A stretch of 64,000 nt of DNA. Origin: Cyprinodon diabolis (Eukaryota; Chordata; Actinopteri; Cyprinodontiformes; Cyprinodontidae). Position numbers and translations under genes: made by a program. Under the pieces are notes generated by a model, which searched no databases, had not been told where the DNA came from, and saw only the letters and a program-made list of their open reading frames with translations. How positions within the stretch are numbered: position 1 is the first letter of the stretch; the number at the start of each line of letters is the position of its first letter. This document shows, piece after piece, positions 25,127 to 38,317 of this stretch. The stretch spans positions 4,514,341-4,578,340 of the forward strand of contig CM060065.1 in the NCBI GenBank assembly GCA_030533445.1, in the 5' to 3' direction.

Positions 25127-25354
25127 GTTGCGGCCTGTAACTAGCAGTCCTGGTTTATTGCACGCACACACAGAGGAGCAGAGGCGGAGTAGTAGAATCC
25201 ACACCCCGGCTTTATTCACCACTTTTCTTCCTTACAGACAACAGTACTTTTATGGCTGTAGAACGAAACTTATTCTCACCAACTGCCCTACTTCTTACAG
25301 CTGCAAGCAGGATTATTCCACACACAGAAAAACATACGGCTACAGGCCGGTAAC
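25127..25354. mobile_element. Small TIR-bounded element, tentative
   Basis: The left end GTTGCGGCCTGTAAC and the right end CTACAGGCCGGTAAC are imperfect inverted repeats about 228 bp apart, just beyond the Rex1 coding end. TGTAAC...GGTAACA could also be read as a degenerate short LTR. No clear target duplication. Confidence -1.
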
Positions 25355-25357
25355 AAT

Positions 25358-26038
25358 TAATTGATTTGATTTGATGACTTGGCTCCAGCAAGATGGTTAT
25401 GTAAGCATAAATAATGCAACGACTTCTAGTTATTTAAATTGTCATATAAAAGACAATTAATATTTACAAATCTATTGAAGATTTTACCTTTAGTGTCCTT
25501 CATCCGAATTGCAAAAAAACACAACCTCTTCTGTTATAGCTTTGCATCACCCACCACGTCCTTACTCTCAACTCTTAGATACGTTTTCAGAGGTCATTAT
25601 AGAGGCAAATTTGTAAATTCATGCCAGCATTGAAGGTAAGCTTAAATCTAGTATTTACTGCTATTTTAAACTCTATTGCTTTTGTTCAAAATTTCCGTAG
25701 TCCCACAAATTCTTATGTTTAGTATTTGGACATTGTGCTGACACATGGCATTGAATGTGAAGAAATCAAGTATTTTTTTGCAGCCTTTTCATCTGTAACC
25801 ACTTATAATAACCTTAAGGAGCCTGTTCCACTTTTCATCTTCTCCGTATCGCTGCAGAGGACAACCATTTCATTTATTTAACTACACAGATTGATTATTT
25901 TGTTGATAGAGCCATAGCTCTGTTGAAGTATTTATTTTCCCTGCTCATAGCAGTAATGATATAATGGGATTCGTTATCTTCTAGAGGAAGCTTATGTTCT
26001 TCAGTATTTGCAGCCAGATGTTGCAGATCTTCGATCCA
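25358..26038. other. Noncoding stretch, nothing recognised
   Basis: No exon or repeat family recognised. Confidence -1.
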
Positions 26039-26340
26039 CTGATCTATATTTATTCACTGGATTGCTAATTGGCCGAAAACAATGAAGCAACCGTCAACCA
26101 TACTGGTACTCCCGCAGTCCCACAGAGACACGGAGTAAAAATGCCATTTTGTGTAGCATTTGGCTGCAAAAAATAAGCAGTTTTCTGGCTCTGGGACATT
26201 TTACAGATAATTTCATAGTCAGTGGATTTACCAACAAAGAAAATCCACATATATGCCGATGTATCCTATAGTATAGTATGTAGCATAACATTAGTCTGAC
26301 TATTTCAGACTGACTCGAAACTATTGACTAAATTAGGCTT
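26039..26340 (+). mobile_element. Partial THAP-bearing transposon copy
   Basis: Begins with the same GATCTATATTTATTCACTGG end as the 18,642 element. At 26,142 an ATG opens MPFCVAFGCKK and then a stop; a frame-shifted continuation reads GTFYR-like residues. The CxxxxGC start followed by an FYRF-like stretch resembles a THAP zinc finger as found in P-element-type and Kolobok transposases. It is too short and broken to be sure. Confidence -1.
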
Positions 26341-26540
26341 TGACATTGCATCTAACGTTAGAAAATAGAAAGTAGAGTAAATAGCAAGTAGTTCACTGTG
26401 CAAATGTCACTGTAGTGATTCTTTATTAAGTGGGCGATGCCGTTTTTGTTGTGTTTGATATATTTCTGATTTGAAAAAGTCATGCTGAAATATATTGCAT
26501 GTTATATTGATGGACAAAAAGTAACTCCAATATTTCACCC

Positions 26541-27629
<1,089 letters not shown>

Positions 27630-27860
27630 ATAGTAGCATGTAAATCCCTCTATAGTCCCACAATGGGGAAATTCACTCTGCATTTAACCCATCCCTTTGA
27701 GGAGCAGTGGCTGCCATTGTGTGGCGCCCGGGGAGCAGTGTGGGATTGAGGGTTTTGCTCAGGAACCCAGAGTGAAGGTGGTGGTGATTGAACCAGGTAC
27801 TTGCAACCTTCTCAGAGCACAAGCACACTGCTCTAACCACTAGTGCAACACACCCCTATA
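27630..27860 (+). repeat. Common teleost interspersed repeat
   Basis: GTCCCACAATGGGGAAATTC, CTGCATTTAACCCATCCCT, GTGGCGCCCGGGGAGCAGTG and CTCTAACCACTAGTGC are the successive blocks of a repeat that is widespread in fish genomes. Its precise class could not be settled by eye. It contains no coding frame. Confidence -1.
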
Positions 27861-27949
27861 GAAGGCTCCCGTGGAGGCTAAGAGCAACAATGTATTATTT
27901 GATAGACACCATCTTAAATATATGGACAGATGCAACAGTGGTTTGTACA

Positions 27950-28435
27950 TGTCATTCTCCCACTCTGCAGAATCTGTTAGTTCAATCTCTAACATTAAGC
28001 TCTCTCAGCTTTTCTCATAGTAGCTTCATCTGGTCTGTTCCTGTTTGGCTGTGACTCCATCCTGGAGAGAAATATCAGCTGTGCTGCTGCCATCAACACC
28101 TTTGTTTATAGATGTTGGAGCTCAGAATGTTTTCCAGTGTAGTCCTGTTTCTCTGACTGTGACTGGCTGGATGTGCTCTCTTCATCCTCTGACATGGGAG
28201 CTGGCTCGGAGCTCGTCTGCCTGGCTGGGTATTTTCTGGAGAAGGCCGCCTTTTACAGTTACCTTTTGTATTTCTGCTTCTTTCTGTATCTCTGCTTCTG
28301 TCTCCTTGAACCCCAGTCGGCCTCGGCAGATGGCCGCTCACACTGATCCTGGTTCTGCTGGAGGTTCCTTCCTGTTGAAAGGGAGTTTTTCCTCTCCACT
28401 GTCGCTATAAGCATGCTTAGTGTGAGGGATTGCTT
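27950..28435 (+). mobile_element. L2 LINE 3' UTR copy, tail lost
   Basis: Starts at TCATTCTCCCACTCTGCAGA and runs to AGCATGCTTAGTGTGAGGGA, after which unrelated sequence begins. It contains an in-frame 18-bp duplication near 28,270-28,300 (TCTGCTTCT repeated). A 121-codon frame here also stays open in other copies of this UTR. Confidence -1.
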
Positions 28436-29359
28436 TTCTTTTAGATGTTTTACTTACATGTTTTAAATTGTCAAACAAATCATAAGATTAAATAAGAGAG
28501 TGCTGCTGCTAAGGATCAATAAGGATCCCACCATACATTGCTTGACATAACACACAAGCCCAGAAGTTTACCAAATATAAATTATCTCTTCATCTGTACT
28601 ATATTTGACACATGCAAATGTAGGCACCTTCACTCTGGGCTCTCCCTGAGTTATGGTAATTTCTGAATAAAATCAACCCACCAATCTGGCTGGTGAAAAT
28701 GAAACAACAAAATAGAAACACGGTTAAACAGAGGAGAACGCCTTGGAAGAGTTGAAGCCAAAGCTAGGCTAGGGTGTGCCCAGCGTTCAAAAATGTTTTT
28801 TGATGGAATGAGAGCAAAATTAGGTCAATGTGTCTCATTGAAGCTGGTTGCCTGAAATGGCATCATGGTACAGAGTTAGCTCTAAAGTCTTTTTTGCTTT
28901 TCACATTTCTTTAATTTACGTCCCATTTAAGCATTCATTTTTCTTGGGGTCTGCAGTCAAAAACAAACAGATGAAGACAAAACAGTAGGGAGCTGTTTCC
29001 TCAGATTCTTTTGGGGGTTTATATATCATTTTATTGTTTTTTGTCTTTTTTGATTCCTTTGTTTTTCATGTGTTCCACCATCCTAATGTTTTCTAAAACT
29101 CTTTCAGTCTTTTTTGTTTGTAAGTCTTTCATGTTTAGATCTCTGTGTTTTCTCAGCTTTAGGTGGATTTTACAGTAACTATCAGTCACATTTACAAGAA
29201 AGAATTTTATTTGTGATGAAATGGACGATGCATGGAGGAAGGTGGTCTTTATGAACAAAGGGTTAGACCCTGATCTTCTTCTTCACCCACTGTACCCTAC
29301 TCTGGTTTCAGTACAAGTGGTCTTCATGCTACTCCACCATTCTCCCAAAGGTAAATGTT
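28436..29359. other. Noncoding stretch, nothing recognised
   Basis: No exon or repeat family recognised. Confidence -1.
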
Positions 29360-29363
29360 TTAA

Positions 29364-29967
29364 AGGAAAAGTCCGGTCAACAAGGAAAAATCAACTAATA
29401 CATTTGCGGTGATTTAATGAATTTAGCATTAATCGGTAAAAAAAAATTATATATATAATTTTGTTGCGATCACTGAGTCTGGGAGCGGCCATTTTTGCCC
29501 AAATATAGTAACCCCTCCCTCCTGCCATCTTCCGGCAGTGATGTCACGGTGCAGTAAGCCTAGCGCCATTCTCCCCGCTTTACAAGCAAAATCAATGGGA
29601 ACTACTAGACACATCTGCAATCAACAACAATTATTGAAGATTTCCAGAGGACTTCACCATTGAAATTCACCAGAGCTATAGTGAAACTGATACCACCCAC
29701 GTGCATGGCAGTTTGATGTTGGAGTACATCTGATAAAAGTAAAATTAATTAAGTTATTTCACCTTTGCAATTCATGATCAACAGCCGATACCGCATCATG
29801 ACGTCACAAACTGGTAGGTGGCAGTAGTGTTCTTTGACAAACACGGACGCCTCCAGTAAAGCACATTCAAATAATTACTCTTAATTAAAAACACTTAATA
29901 ATGGAAATAATTTCATATTTAAAGTACTTTCAGAAGTTTGAGTTCTGCTTATGACGTGACTTTTCCT
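29364..29967. mobile_element. Kolobok/T2-like MITE, copy 1 (complete ends)
   Basis: AGGAAAAGTCCGGTC at the left pairs with GACGTGACTTTTCCT at the right. The tetranucleotide TTAA flanks both ends (29,360-29,363 and 29,968-29,971). TTAA plus AGGRR termini is the published signature of the T2/Kolobok group; piggyBac also uses TTAA but has different termini. About 604 bp, no transposase. Two further, longer but incomplete copies are at 37,600 and about 57,000. Confidence -1.
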
Positions 29968-29971
29968 TTAA

Positions 29972-30944
29972 CTGGTTGTTCGGAAGGCTTGCCTGTTCAT
30001 TAATGGAACTGTCTGTTTTTTCAGGGTAGAGAATAGTCCTTGTTGGTTGCCCTATGCGCTCTATGTTTTTGTTTGTTTTTGTATTTCATTAAATTTTTTA
30101 TTATGTTTGCTTCAGCTTTCGTTCAACCTGTTTACTTCCTATAGTTAGGCTGGAAAGTCCAACCTAGTTGTTTTGTGTGTTTGTTTTTTGGGTTCAGTAC
30201 ACGTCATGACAGTCCTTGACTTGGACTTTATACGGTTTTCTGGATTAAATGTGACCCTTAAAAGTCCAGTGGTAATGCACAAACGTAACCAGATCCTACA
30301 GTCCTGGAGAAATAAATGTTTAATCATATGTGTTTATGGATCTGTTTTTTTTTGTCAAGGTCTGTTTCACAGGTACGTGACTGGTGTGAAACACTCCAAC
30401 AGACAGTAGAGCTAAAATCTATTTGTATGCATAGAGTTTTGGTCTTTGTGTTGTGTTTGGTTTCAAATAGGTTTTGCAGTGCTTGTACATTCAGAGCACA
30501 TCTATCTCAGATCCTCCAGGACATTTTTTTAGTCTTTATTATTCTACCTATGTTGTCAGGTTGTGTGAAAGTGTGCCAGTCATTACTTTTTCAGTATTTC
30601 TTTGCAATTTGTCTGATCAGGTCTGTATCATAACTTTTGGGAGAAGGAAAACTGTTACATAACTGCTTGACGACATCCTGGGATATCTTGATTATAACTA
30701 AAACATGTTTGTTAACTGGTGTTTAGGTTTACCTTGCTAGACTTGCATTCATTAGAATAAACTCTGTAAAAAAAAAAAAAAAAGCACCTGCATTTCACAC
30801 TTCCTTTTTGTTTTACTTTTTCCAAATAATTAATTAAATAATTTCCAGATAAAAACAAAAAAAAGATGATTAAAAACAAAATAATAAACTATGTTCAAAC
30901 AGCAAACATTTTATTTTGTAATTAACAATTATTTGGGATGTGGT
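29972..30944. other. Noncoding stretch, nothing recognised
   Basis: No exon or repeat recognised apart from an A-run at about 30,769-30,783. Confidence -1.
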
Positions 30945-31640
30945 TTTCCTTTTTGGTCTTAATAAACTCTATTAAAATACTTAATTAATCCCAAAGGGAA
31001 ACTAAATGTTGCAACTTATCGCATTTTTTTCCATGATCTAGTTGCTGTAGGTAATGATAGCTTTAGACAGGAAGGATCTTCTGTAGTATCTGTTTTGCAT
31101 CAGATCAGGAGATGCCTCTGAATGAAGACACTGTTGGTGTGAGCCTGGTTGGTTTGCTGGAGGTTTCTTCCTGTTAAAAAGGGAGTTTTTCAGTGTAGGG
31201 AGTGTATCTTGTAGCAACAGTGGAGTTTTTCCTCTTCACTGTTGCTACAAGCATGCTTAGTGTGAGGGATTGCCTTCGAGTCAATAAGTCGATGCAATCA
31301 ACTGGTTTTCCTTAGATAGAAAACCTTGAATCAATTGGACTCGATGAACTGGTGAACTGTAAAGTACCTTGCATTGACATGTGTATTGAATTGGCGCTGT
31401 ACACATTAACTGAATTGAATTGAATTAACCGTCTGATGAAGAGGATACTGACTGTTGTCCATAATCTTTGTTTTATGGTGAATCCTTCTCTGTCAAATCT
31501 CTAAAGGTTCTAGAGGAGTTCCTAGAACAGAGCTTGTTGAGCTTCTTTAGGTCCTCAGCTCTGATGCTAAAGAGATCAGACTCTCCACAGACACCCAAAC
31601 ACTGATGGACCTAAGCGTCCTCTAGAAGTTAAACCTGCTT
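30945..31640 (-). pseudogene. LINE C-terminus remnant split by an L2 tail
   Basis: On the minus strand, 31,429-31,640 reads DLKKLNKLCSRNSSRTF and MDNSQYPLHQTV, and 30,945-31,135 reads YYRRSFLSKAI-like residues followed by TTTCCCTTTGGGATTAATTA as the 3' end. These are the C-terminal blocks of a non-LTR retrotransposon different from L2 and Rex1 in this window. An L2 tail (31,136-31,428) interrupts it. Frameshifted and dead. Confidence -1.
31136..31428 (+). mobile_element. L2 3' tail inserted in an older LINE
   Basis: Begins GAGCCTGGTTGGTTTGCTGG, contains AAGCATGCTTAGTGTGAGGG and ends in CTGAATTGAATTGAATT. A 25-30 bp internal duplication of GGAGTTTTTC sequence is present near 31,180-31,230. 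Confidence -1.
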
Positions 31641-32586
31641 TTCTCTCATTTGGAATCTTTAGAATTAGTTTCTTGTCATAAAAATTACAATAAAATAATC
31701 AAGTACTGGTACATATATAACTCATAATTTAGTAAATTAAGGTTTTAAATGGATTCATTAAATGCTTAAATGTTATTCCTGTACGAACATATAACATTAA
31801 CTGATGTAAACTAAAATCAGTTAAGGGTGAATAGGAACAACCATCACACATGATTCATCTTATCTTCTTCTTTCTCCTTTTATTTCCTTTGGCAACCAGA
31901 GAAAACTGACTCCTATTCAGAGCTATGCAGTTTCTTTAGTTACTTGAGTTTATACCTGCAGCTGTCAAATGAATTGGAATTCATGTGTTGTAGAGTGGGC
32001 ATGGATGCCATGCTCATACATTTTTGTAATCTTGTTTTTTCTAAGACAGACAAGCAGGAATGGAGCACTCGTGTTAACATTTCCTTGCAGCAGCAGTTGT
32101 TTTTGATTTGGCTTGCTGTCCAATCAGTCTTGTCACTAATGAGGTAGAGTTGACCATCTGCATCGGGGAACCAGCTGGAACAACAATCACTTTGTTCACC
32201 TGATGCAAGGTTCCACGGCACTCATTAGTCTGTTTGTGACAGCAAACCCCAGATCCATGTTTTATCTGCTCTTCCACAGGACCAACATTGTTGTCACACA
32301 CAGTTAGGCTGGCCATGTTTCTAGTAAGGGGACAAAAAAAAGCCTGTTTGTGGCATTTCAATGCCAACATATATTGTTAGTTCCTATTAGTTTCTGTATA
32401 GTTATATTTTGGAAAATAGTTGGGATAAAGCTAAAATCTGCCGGGTTCTGAGGAGAACGAAATCAAACAGAGAAGTTTTGAGTCCAAAAGAGATTTGATT
32501 CTTAAGAAATGGGTGCAATACAGTTTATCCAAGTGGAGTTGCCATATATTGATGTATTAAGAAGGGGCGGGGCGCTGAGCAGATCT
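31641..32586. other. Noncoding stretch, nothing recognised
   Basis: No exon-like frame with motifs. The overlapping frames at about 31,940-32,370 on both strands lack any family signature. Confidence -1.
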
Positions 32587-33570
32587 GGTACCTACTTTCA
32601 CTACTCGATCCAACCCGGAAGCACGATCCGACCTGCACATCCGCGGACAGATATACATCCAGGTGTCCATAAATAATGTAATGGTACTAAAATTACTTAT
32701 TTCTATCCTTATCTCACTAAAGAATACTAATACACATCTTTAAAAAAATGTTTTATGACTTTTGTGAGTTCGATTCCAGGCCCAGGGTCTTTCTGAATTT
32801 TTGCATGTCTGCAGTTTGCATGTTCTCCCTGAGCATGCATGGGTTCTGTGTGTGTGCATCCCAGAAACAAAACATGACTGTTAGGTTAATTGGTTTCTCT
32901 AAATTCTCCTTAGGCGTCGGTGTATGTGTGAACGGTTATTTGTTCTGTTTGTCTTTGTGTTGCTCTGCGATGGACTGGCAACCTTTCCAGGGTGGACAAC
33001 ACCTCTCACCCATAGACAGCTGGATTAAGGCACAAGCACCCCTCACGACCCCCCTTGGGATAAGCGTGACAGAAAATGTATGGATGGATGGACTTAAATT
33101 TTGTTCGTTAAACTGCTTCTCTGACGTCATCATGGGACATGCTCAGAGCACTCCGGCAAAATATGATTAAACCATGTTTATCTGCATTTTAGTTGTTTCT
33201 GTCTTTAGGCACTATTTACCATACTTTTAACATGTAAGACTACTTTTCATGTTTAAATCCAAAGCCGAAAAAGTTAGCTCCCAGAAATAGCATAGGATCC
33301 CATTTCCAGTGCAGATCGGGAACAGCCGACTGATAAAACAGAAAGGATTTTAAGGCATTTATTTTCTCCAGAAATACATTATTAACCTTTAACACGATAT
33401 AGTTTAGTAAATGTACTATTTTTCAGGAGGGAAAAACGTCATTTAGGTCTTTTTAACAAAATAAAATCGAGGACGACCTGTATGTATGTCTGGATGCACA
33501 AATGAGCTGATGGGGCATGCACAGAACGGATCGTGCTTCCAGGACGGATCAGATGGTGACACCTACACCT
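32587..33570. mobile_element. DNA element with about 45-bp inverted ends, carrying a nested repeat
   Basis: CCGGAAGCACGATCCGACCT near 32,618 and its inverted counterpart ACGGATCGTGCTTCC near 33,526 lie within longer imperfect inverted repeats (32,587-32,640 and 33,513-33,570). Inside is a copy of the abundant teleost repeat (32,757-33,100). No target duplication was resolved. Confidence -1.
32757..33100. repeat. Abundant teleost interspersed repeat, near complete copy
   Basis: Opposite in orientation to the 8,248/10,641 copy. Blocks include GTTCGATTCCAGGCCCAGGG, CAGTTTGCATGTTCTCCCTG, GCGATGGACTGGCAACCTTT, and GACAGAAAATGTATGGATGG at the end. The 140-codon frame across it is not a gene. Confidence -1.
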
Positions 33571-36500
33571 GTCAACTACATTTTTTTTTTTCAGATTAAA
33601 AATACAGCAACAATAACAGCAGTGTTCAAAAGGAAGCAATCAGAGTGTCATTGTTATAATTCATATGGCACTACAATGAAAGAGTAAAACCCGTTTTCAA
33701 AGTAACAGGAACACCAGGTTGACCATTTCCCCTTTTACGGCAAGTTAAAGAAATACTGAGGCTTCCATTTTGGGGGCTTTCAGTGGAGAAGAAATAAAAC
33801 TTTTTTTTTATTTACAGCAAAATACCCCAACATTTTTAAACCCCAAAATGCCAAATGGAACGTTTGGCCTAAAAGCAGTGCACGTGGTTTGGAAATTAAA
33901 ACCTGAAGGATTTGTGAATTTGTTGCCTAGTCAAATTAGCAAATAGGATAATTGACCTAAATTGTAAAAGATTTACAATTGCATTATTTTTCTATCACAA
34001 AAACAAGGCTGTGATCCCTTAGAGCTTCACGGTATAAAAAGAGCTTTAGTCTGAAGAACAAATGGGAACATTTTAATTAGCTGAACTGCTGATAAGAAGC
34101 TTTCCATTTCACATAAACAGACACATTCAGAAATGTTGACATTTTAATAAGCAGAAGCCAAAGACTGTTTATTTTTTCTACAACCAGGATATAGTAAACA
34201 TTTAGCATGACACCATTTTATACTGATACAACATGTTGGTTCACAAACAAACCTTGCAATGCCTCATGGGAAGAAATGGGAATCACAAATGGAGGTTTGC
34301 TTGGATGGTTAGGTATAGACTTAAGAGCTCCAGGCTAGTATTCCCAAATGTCTATCTACCCACTCTATAACACACTCACGTCCATACGTAGAAAACTACG
34401 AACACACAGACACAAGGACAAAAACACATCGACATTAAATCTAACCAATTTACAGCTTAGTGGATGCACTGATTGTGTTTTCAGCAAAGTCCAAATGGCA
34501 TCCTTCCAAAGCGCTGTTGAGCATATTCCCTGTCTGTGTTTCCTTTATCATCCTTTCTTGATATTTCCCCTGATGGCCGACCAGTTGCAGGTGAGAGGGA
34601 GACAAAAAAAATGTGTTCAGATAATGAACCAACAACCTACCGGCTTTTTCACTCCCTGCATATCAGTGACTTCTCTGCTCTCCCACTATTTCTGTATCAA
34701 CAGTCATTTAGATGATGTTCAATGAACCCAAACATGTTTTGGACGTTTTACTTTCATTTATCCTTCAACTGAAATTTGATTTAACAAAGAGAGATGGTAC
34801 GAGACAAAGGACAAAGACATATAGACAGAGATTTAGGTTTGAGTCGGCTGAGCAGGAGGAATAATCAATACAGATTAGGGAAGTGTGTATTCTTTGGCCC
34901 TCTAACAGCTTGTTGTTTTTCATCGGGGACAAACTCCAGACTGCTTTGAAGAGTCATAGCCAGATTGACGTTCCAGTTTATTGAGATTTAGATGGTCTAC
35001 ATGGATTTGAGTGGTCCTTTGTGTAGTTTGTCACTTGTCGTGATAATGAATAAAAGATGACAGGTTCAGTGCCAACTGTTCTCACAATGCTTCTCTCAGT
35101 TATAGTCAGCCAAAGTTTGTGACAAGGGCAGCCAGGGGATCTAAATATGAACGTAATCTGGGCCACAATTATCATGAAACAGTCCACAATTTCTGAGAAT
35201 GCACCTTCGTGTACCTGAAGACCTGAAATATAAGTGAGTCTCAGGAGTGCTGTGTCACCCATCGGTTGTAACTTAACTCCACTAACAAGAGAAAACAACA
35301 ACATTGATTTTTTTGTTGTTGTAAAAAACAGTAGTGGAAATTGAGGTCTTGGCCTAAATTCGGATGGTTCTTTAAAATATAGTGGTTTCTATGTGGCAGG
35401 GATGGTTTGAGGTGGGGGGCTCATTCAGCTGCAGCCTCATTAATGCATTAAAAACAGTCGACTATGTGGACTTACTCATTATTTTCGGCATTTTCTTCCC
35501 CTCTTTGTCTGTAAAGTTGAAAATGTGAATGCTTCAGCATATATTTCTGTATATCTGAATGCAGCTTTACCTGGGTCAGTATTATATTTATCCGGCTTTA
35601 TTTGCAGGTACTGCAGCAAGGATTGGAAGCGGGTTGGCACGTGTCATGTCGCCAGTTAGCTGTTAAAAATGTCTGTGAACACTGGAGACAGCAGATTAGC
35701 ATAGTGCTTCAAGGTGGATTGAGAGACAGAGAGACAGGGCAGAAGGGATGGGTTTGAAGGTGGGTATTGTGAGAGGTGCCCGGGACCCAGCTGAGGTGGG
35801 GAGGTGTCGTGGGGGGTGGTTGCAGGACTGTCCCTTTGTCTGTCTGTCATTCAGGTGCGAACTGCATGTTTGCATGTGGCACGAGATAGGCTGCAACCAG
35901 AGTGAATGAAGCAAACTCGCGGGGTGAATAAAAATGCTGACAGTTTATGATGAAGGATTTCAGTTGGTTAGATTGATTCTGATTCTAGCAAGTGGAGCAA
36001 CAGTGTCCTACAGAAGATAGATGAACATAGCGAATGTAAAAGGAAATTACTCTATTGTAGCGTTGATCAGGTGGCAGAGGGCCATATGGGACAATATGGA
36101 TTTCCCTGGTGAGCTGCTGGGTCAGAATGAGGAAGTCCGCTTAGTCAAGCAAACGGTGCACCTTTCCATGTTACAGGTGTGCTCACTGATAGTGAGTAGA
36201 ACAGAAGTTGCTTTAGCTTAAAGCCAAAGAGCTGTGGATGCAGCTGGTCATGGTATTCATTACCCAGAACTCTAACTATCAATCATTGATGCTATCAGCA
36301 GCATCAGACACTGACAGTCCAGATTTGTCAATGTTGAGAGATGAAAAGAGAAAGATCTCCACATAAATGAAGAAACCTTTGTAAAACCACTAACCTGTCT
36401 GGTGTTACCAATGGGAAAGACGCTTTGGATGAGAAAACCTCACCTGCAGTTGCCTAAGCTGAACTTTTCAAGAATGTAGATGGTTTGTACCTTATTTAGT

Positions 36501-37479
36501 TCTCACAAACTATTTTGCAGGGCCTCTCTCTGCTAACATGAAACAATTGTGTTAAATTGTTTCATGTTACTAAATATGATTAAGTAAATGCCCAAAAAAC
36601 GGTTGCTTTATTTTTTTCATGTTGACACAGTTCAGTCATCAGGATACATCCTTGCTTCAGACAGAGATGTTTGGTTTATGTGGATCAGACTTTATCTTCA
36701 TTTTCTGTCAAAGAAACAAACATTTTGAACTCCTTAAATATTAACTAAATATACTAAATAGTTCCTAGTGTATTGCTCCCACTAATCAGCAACTCTCAAT
36801 AGTGCATAGCAGGGTATAGTGCAATGTCCTTCTCTAGCAATATTTTTGTGGTATCTATATAAAGTTGGAATAATTAAATCTTTATTGCCCATTTATTAGT
36901 CATTCAGTGAGTTAAAGAAAAAGGAAGATCATATTAAAAGCAAAGAAAAAACTAAACTAATTACAGTAAATGTAGGCTTACAAAAAAGCAAAGAAACAGG
37001 GAATATAAATAACACTAATGTATCTTTAAGAGCTGATAAAAATAAGCTTTTACTGGAAAGCCACTTTCAGTCCTGATTTAAACTAGTCAACAGTGTCTGC
37101 TCTTCTCAGGTTTCAGTTAAATTCTTTTCAGAGTTTAAAGCAGAGGATGTAAAAGTTCATGTAGTGTGGTTCTGGTCCTAAAACACTGGATCCACACATC
37201 TCTGACGACCGGAGGTGTCACCATGGTTCATCTCTGAGGAACAGAGCAGAATTTCTCTGTAGAACAACACCGATTCAAATAATGCTAAAGGTAAACTTAA
37301 GGATTTTATTCTTATCATGTATCTGAGACAGCAGTGGGACGATGAAGTCACAGATGTTGAGTTGCTTTTTTACAGTAGCAGCTATTCAAAATGAACCTTC
37401 CAAGTCAACGCCAGCCTAATGGCAGCCCATTTCCCTCCAACTCCCAGCAAAATCCCCTCCGACTCTCACCACTGACCCT
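33571..37479. other. Noncoding stretch, no gene seen
   Basis: About 3.9 kb without a recognisable exon, RNA gene or named repeat. The longest frame, 34,348-34,725, lacks motifs and any exon-like base composition change. It may hold old, unrecognised repeats. Confidence -1.
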
Positions 37480-37484
37480 CTCCT

Positions 37485-37597
37485 GACTCCACCCTTCACT
37501 GAATCACAGTGCCGGACCAGGAGATGACGCTTCTCTTTAGATCTTAATGTCCACAAATCATGACAGAAAGAATATTTTATTACAAAGACTGGTGTTT
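37485..37597 (+). repeat. Unnamed interspersed repeat E, copy 2
   Basis: Matches 19,370-19,510 (TTAGATCTTAATGTCCACAA; ATCATGACAGAAAGAATATT). It runs directly into the TTTAAAG end of Kolobok-like copy 2, which appears to have used a TTAA within this repeat as its target. Confidence -1.
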
Positions 37598-37599
37598 AA

Positions 37600-38203
37600 A
37601 GAAAAAGTCTGGTCTTATTCAGAAATTAAACTTCTGAAATTACTTTAAAAATTAAACTATTGCATTCTGTTCAATAAATGGTAAGGGTTTTAATTAAGAG
37701 TAATTTTTATTAGAATGTGCTTTACTGGAGGCATCCATGTTTGTCAAAGAACACTACTGCCACCTATTGGTTGGTGACGTCACAGTGCGGTATCGGCTGT
37801 TGATCAAGTCCCAGTGCTGTATCTGGTGTTTGTCACAACGCGCTATTATCCAAGTCATCTTGAGAATATTCTTCTTCCAAATGTTGGCTACATATTACAG
37901 GTTTTTTTCTCTGTTCAGAAGTTCGATGGCAAATCCTCCCTCTTCAAGTTGGCAATCCAACAATGAACCTGTCCGTGGAGGATCAGGAATCAGAAAGGTG
38001 AAATAACTCTTTTTTGTTGTTTTTTCCACTTTTACTTGATGTAGTCCAACATCCAACTGCCATGCACGTGGGCATTGTCCGTTTCAGTATAGCTCTGGTG
38101 AATTTCAATGGTGAAGTCCTCTGGAAATCTTCAATAATTGTTGTTGATTGCAGATGTGTCTAGTAGTTCCCATTGATTTTGCTGGTAAAGGGGGGAGAAT
38201 GGA
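37600..38203. mobile_element. Kolobok/T2-like element, copy 2 (one end missing)
   Basis: Begins TTAAAGAAAAAGTCTGGTC (TTAA at 37,596-37,599), inverted relative to copy 1. Shared blocks include CACTACTGCCACCTA, ACGTCACAGTGCGGTATCGG and CAATAATTGTTGTTGATTGC. It ends at GGGGGGAGAATGG without its second TIR. It carries about 190 bp (37,805-38,000) absent from copy 1 and shared with copy 3. Confidence -1.
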
Positions 38204-38317
38204 AGATTTTCAATATATTTATCTTTTAAAGGTAAAATATCAGTGATATAATATGTATAAGTATAGGAATTTGCCAAAGAAAAATGTTTTAGATCATTTA
38301 ATTGTTAACATCAGTGA

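Noticed and set aside
27630..27860. tRNA gene
   Set aside because: CTCTAACCACTAGTGC looks tRNA-like, but no cloverleaf could be drawn; it is part of a common interspersed repeat.
34348..34725. 125-codon frame
   Set aside because: No motifs, no compositional change and no convincing splice sites; a frame of this length is expected by chance in 64 kb.
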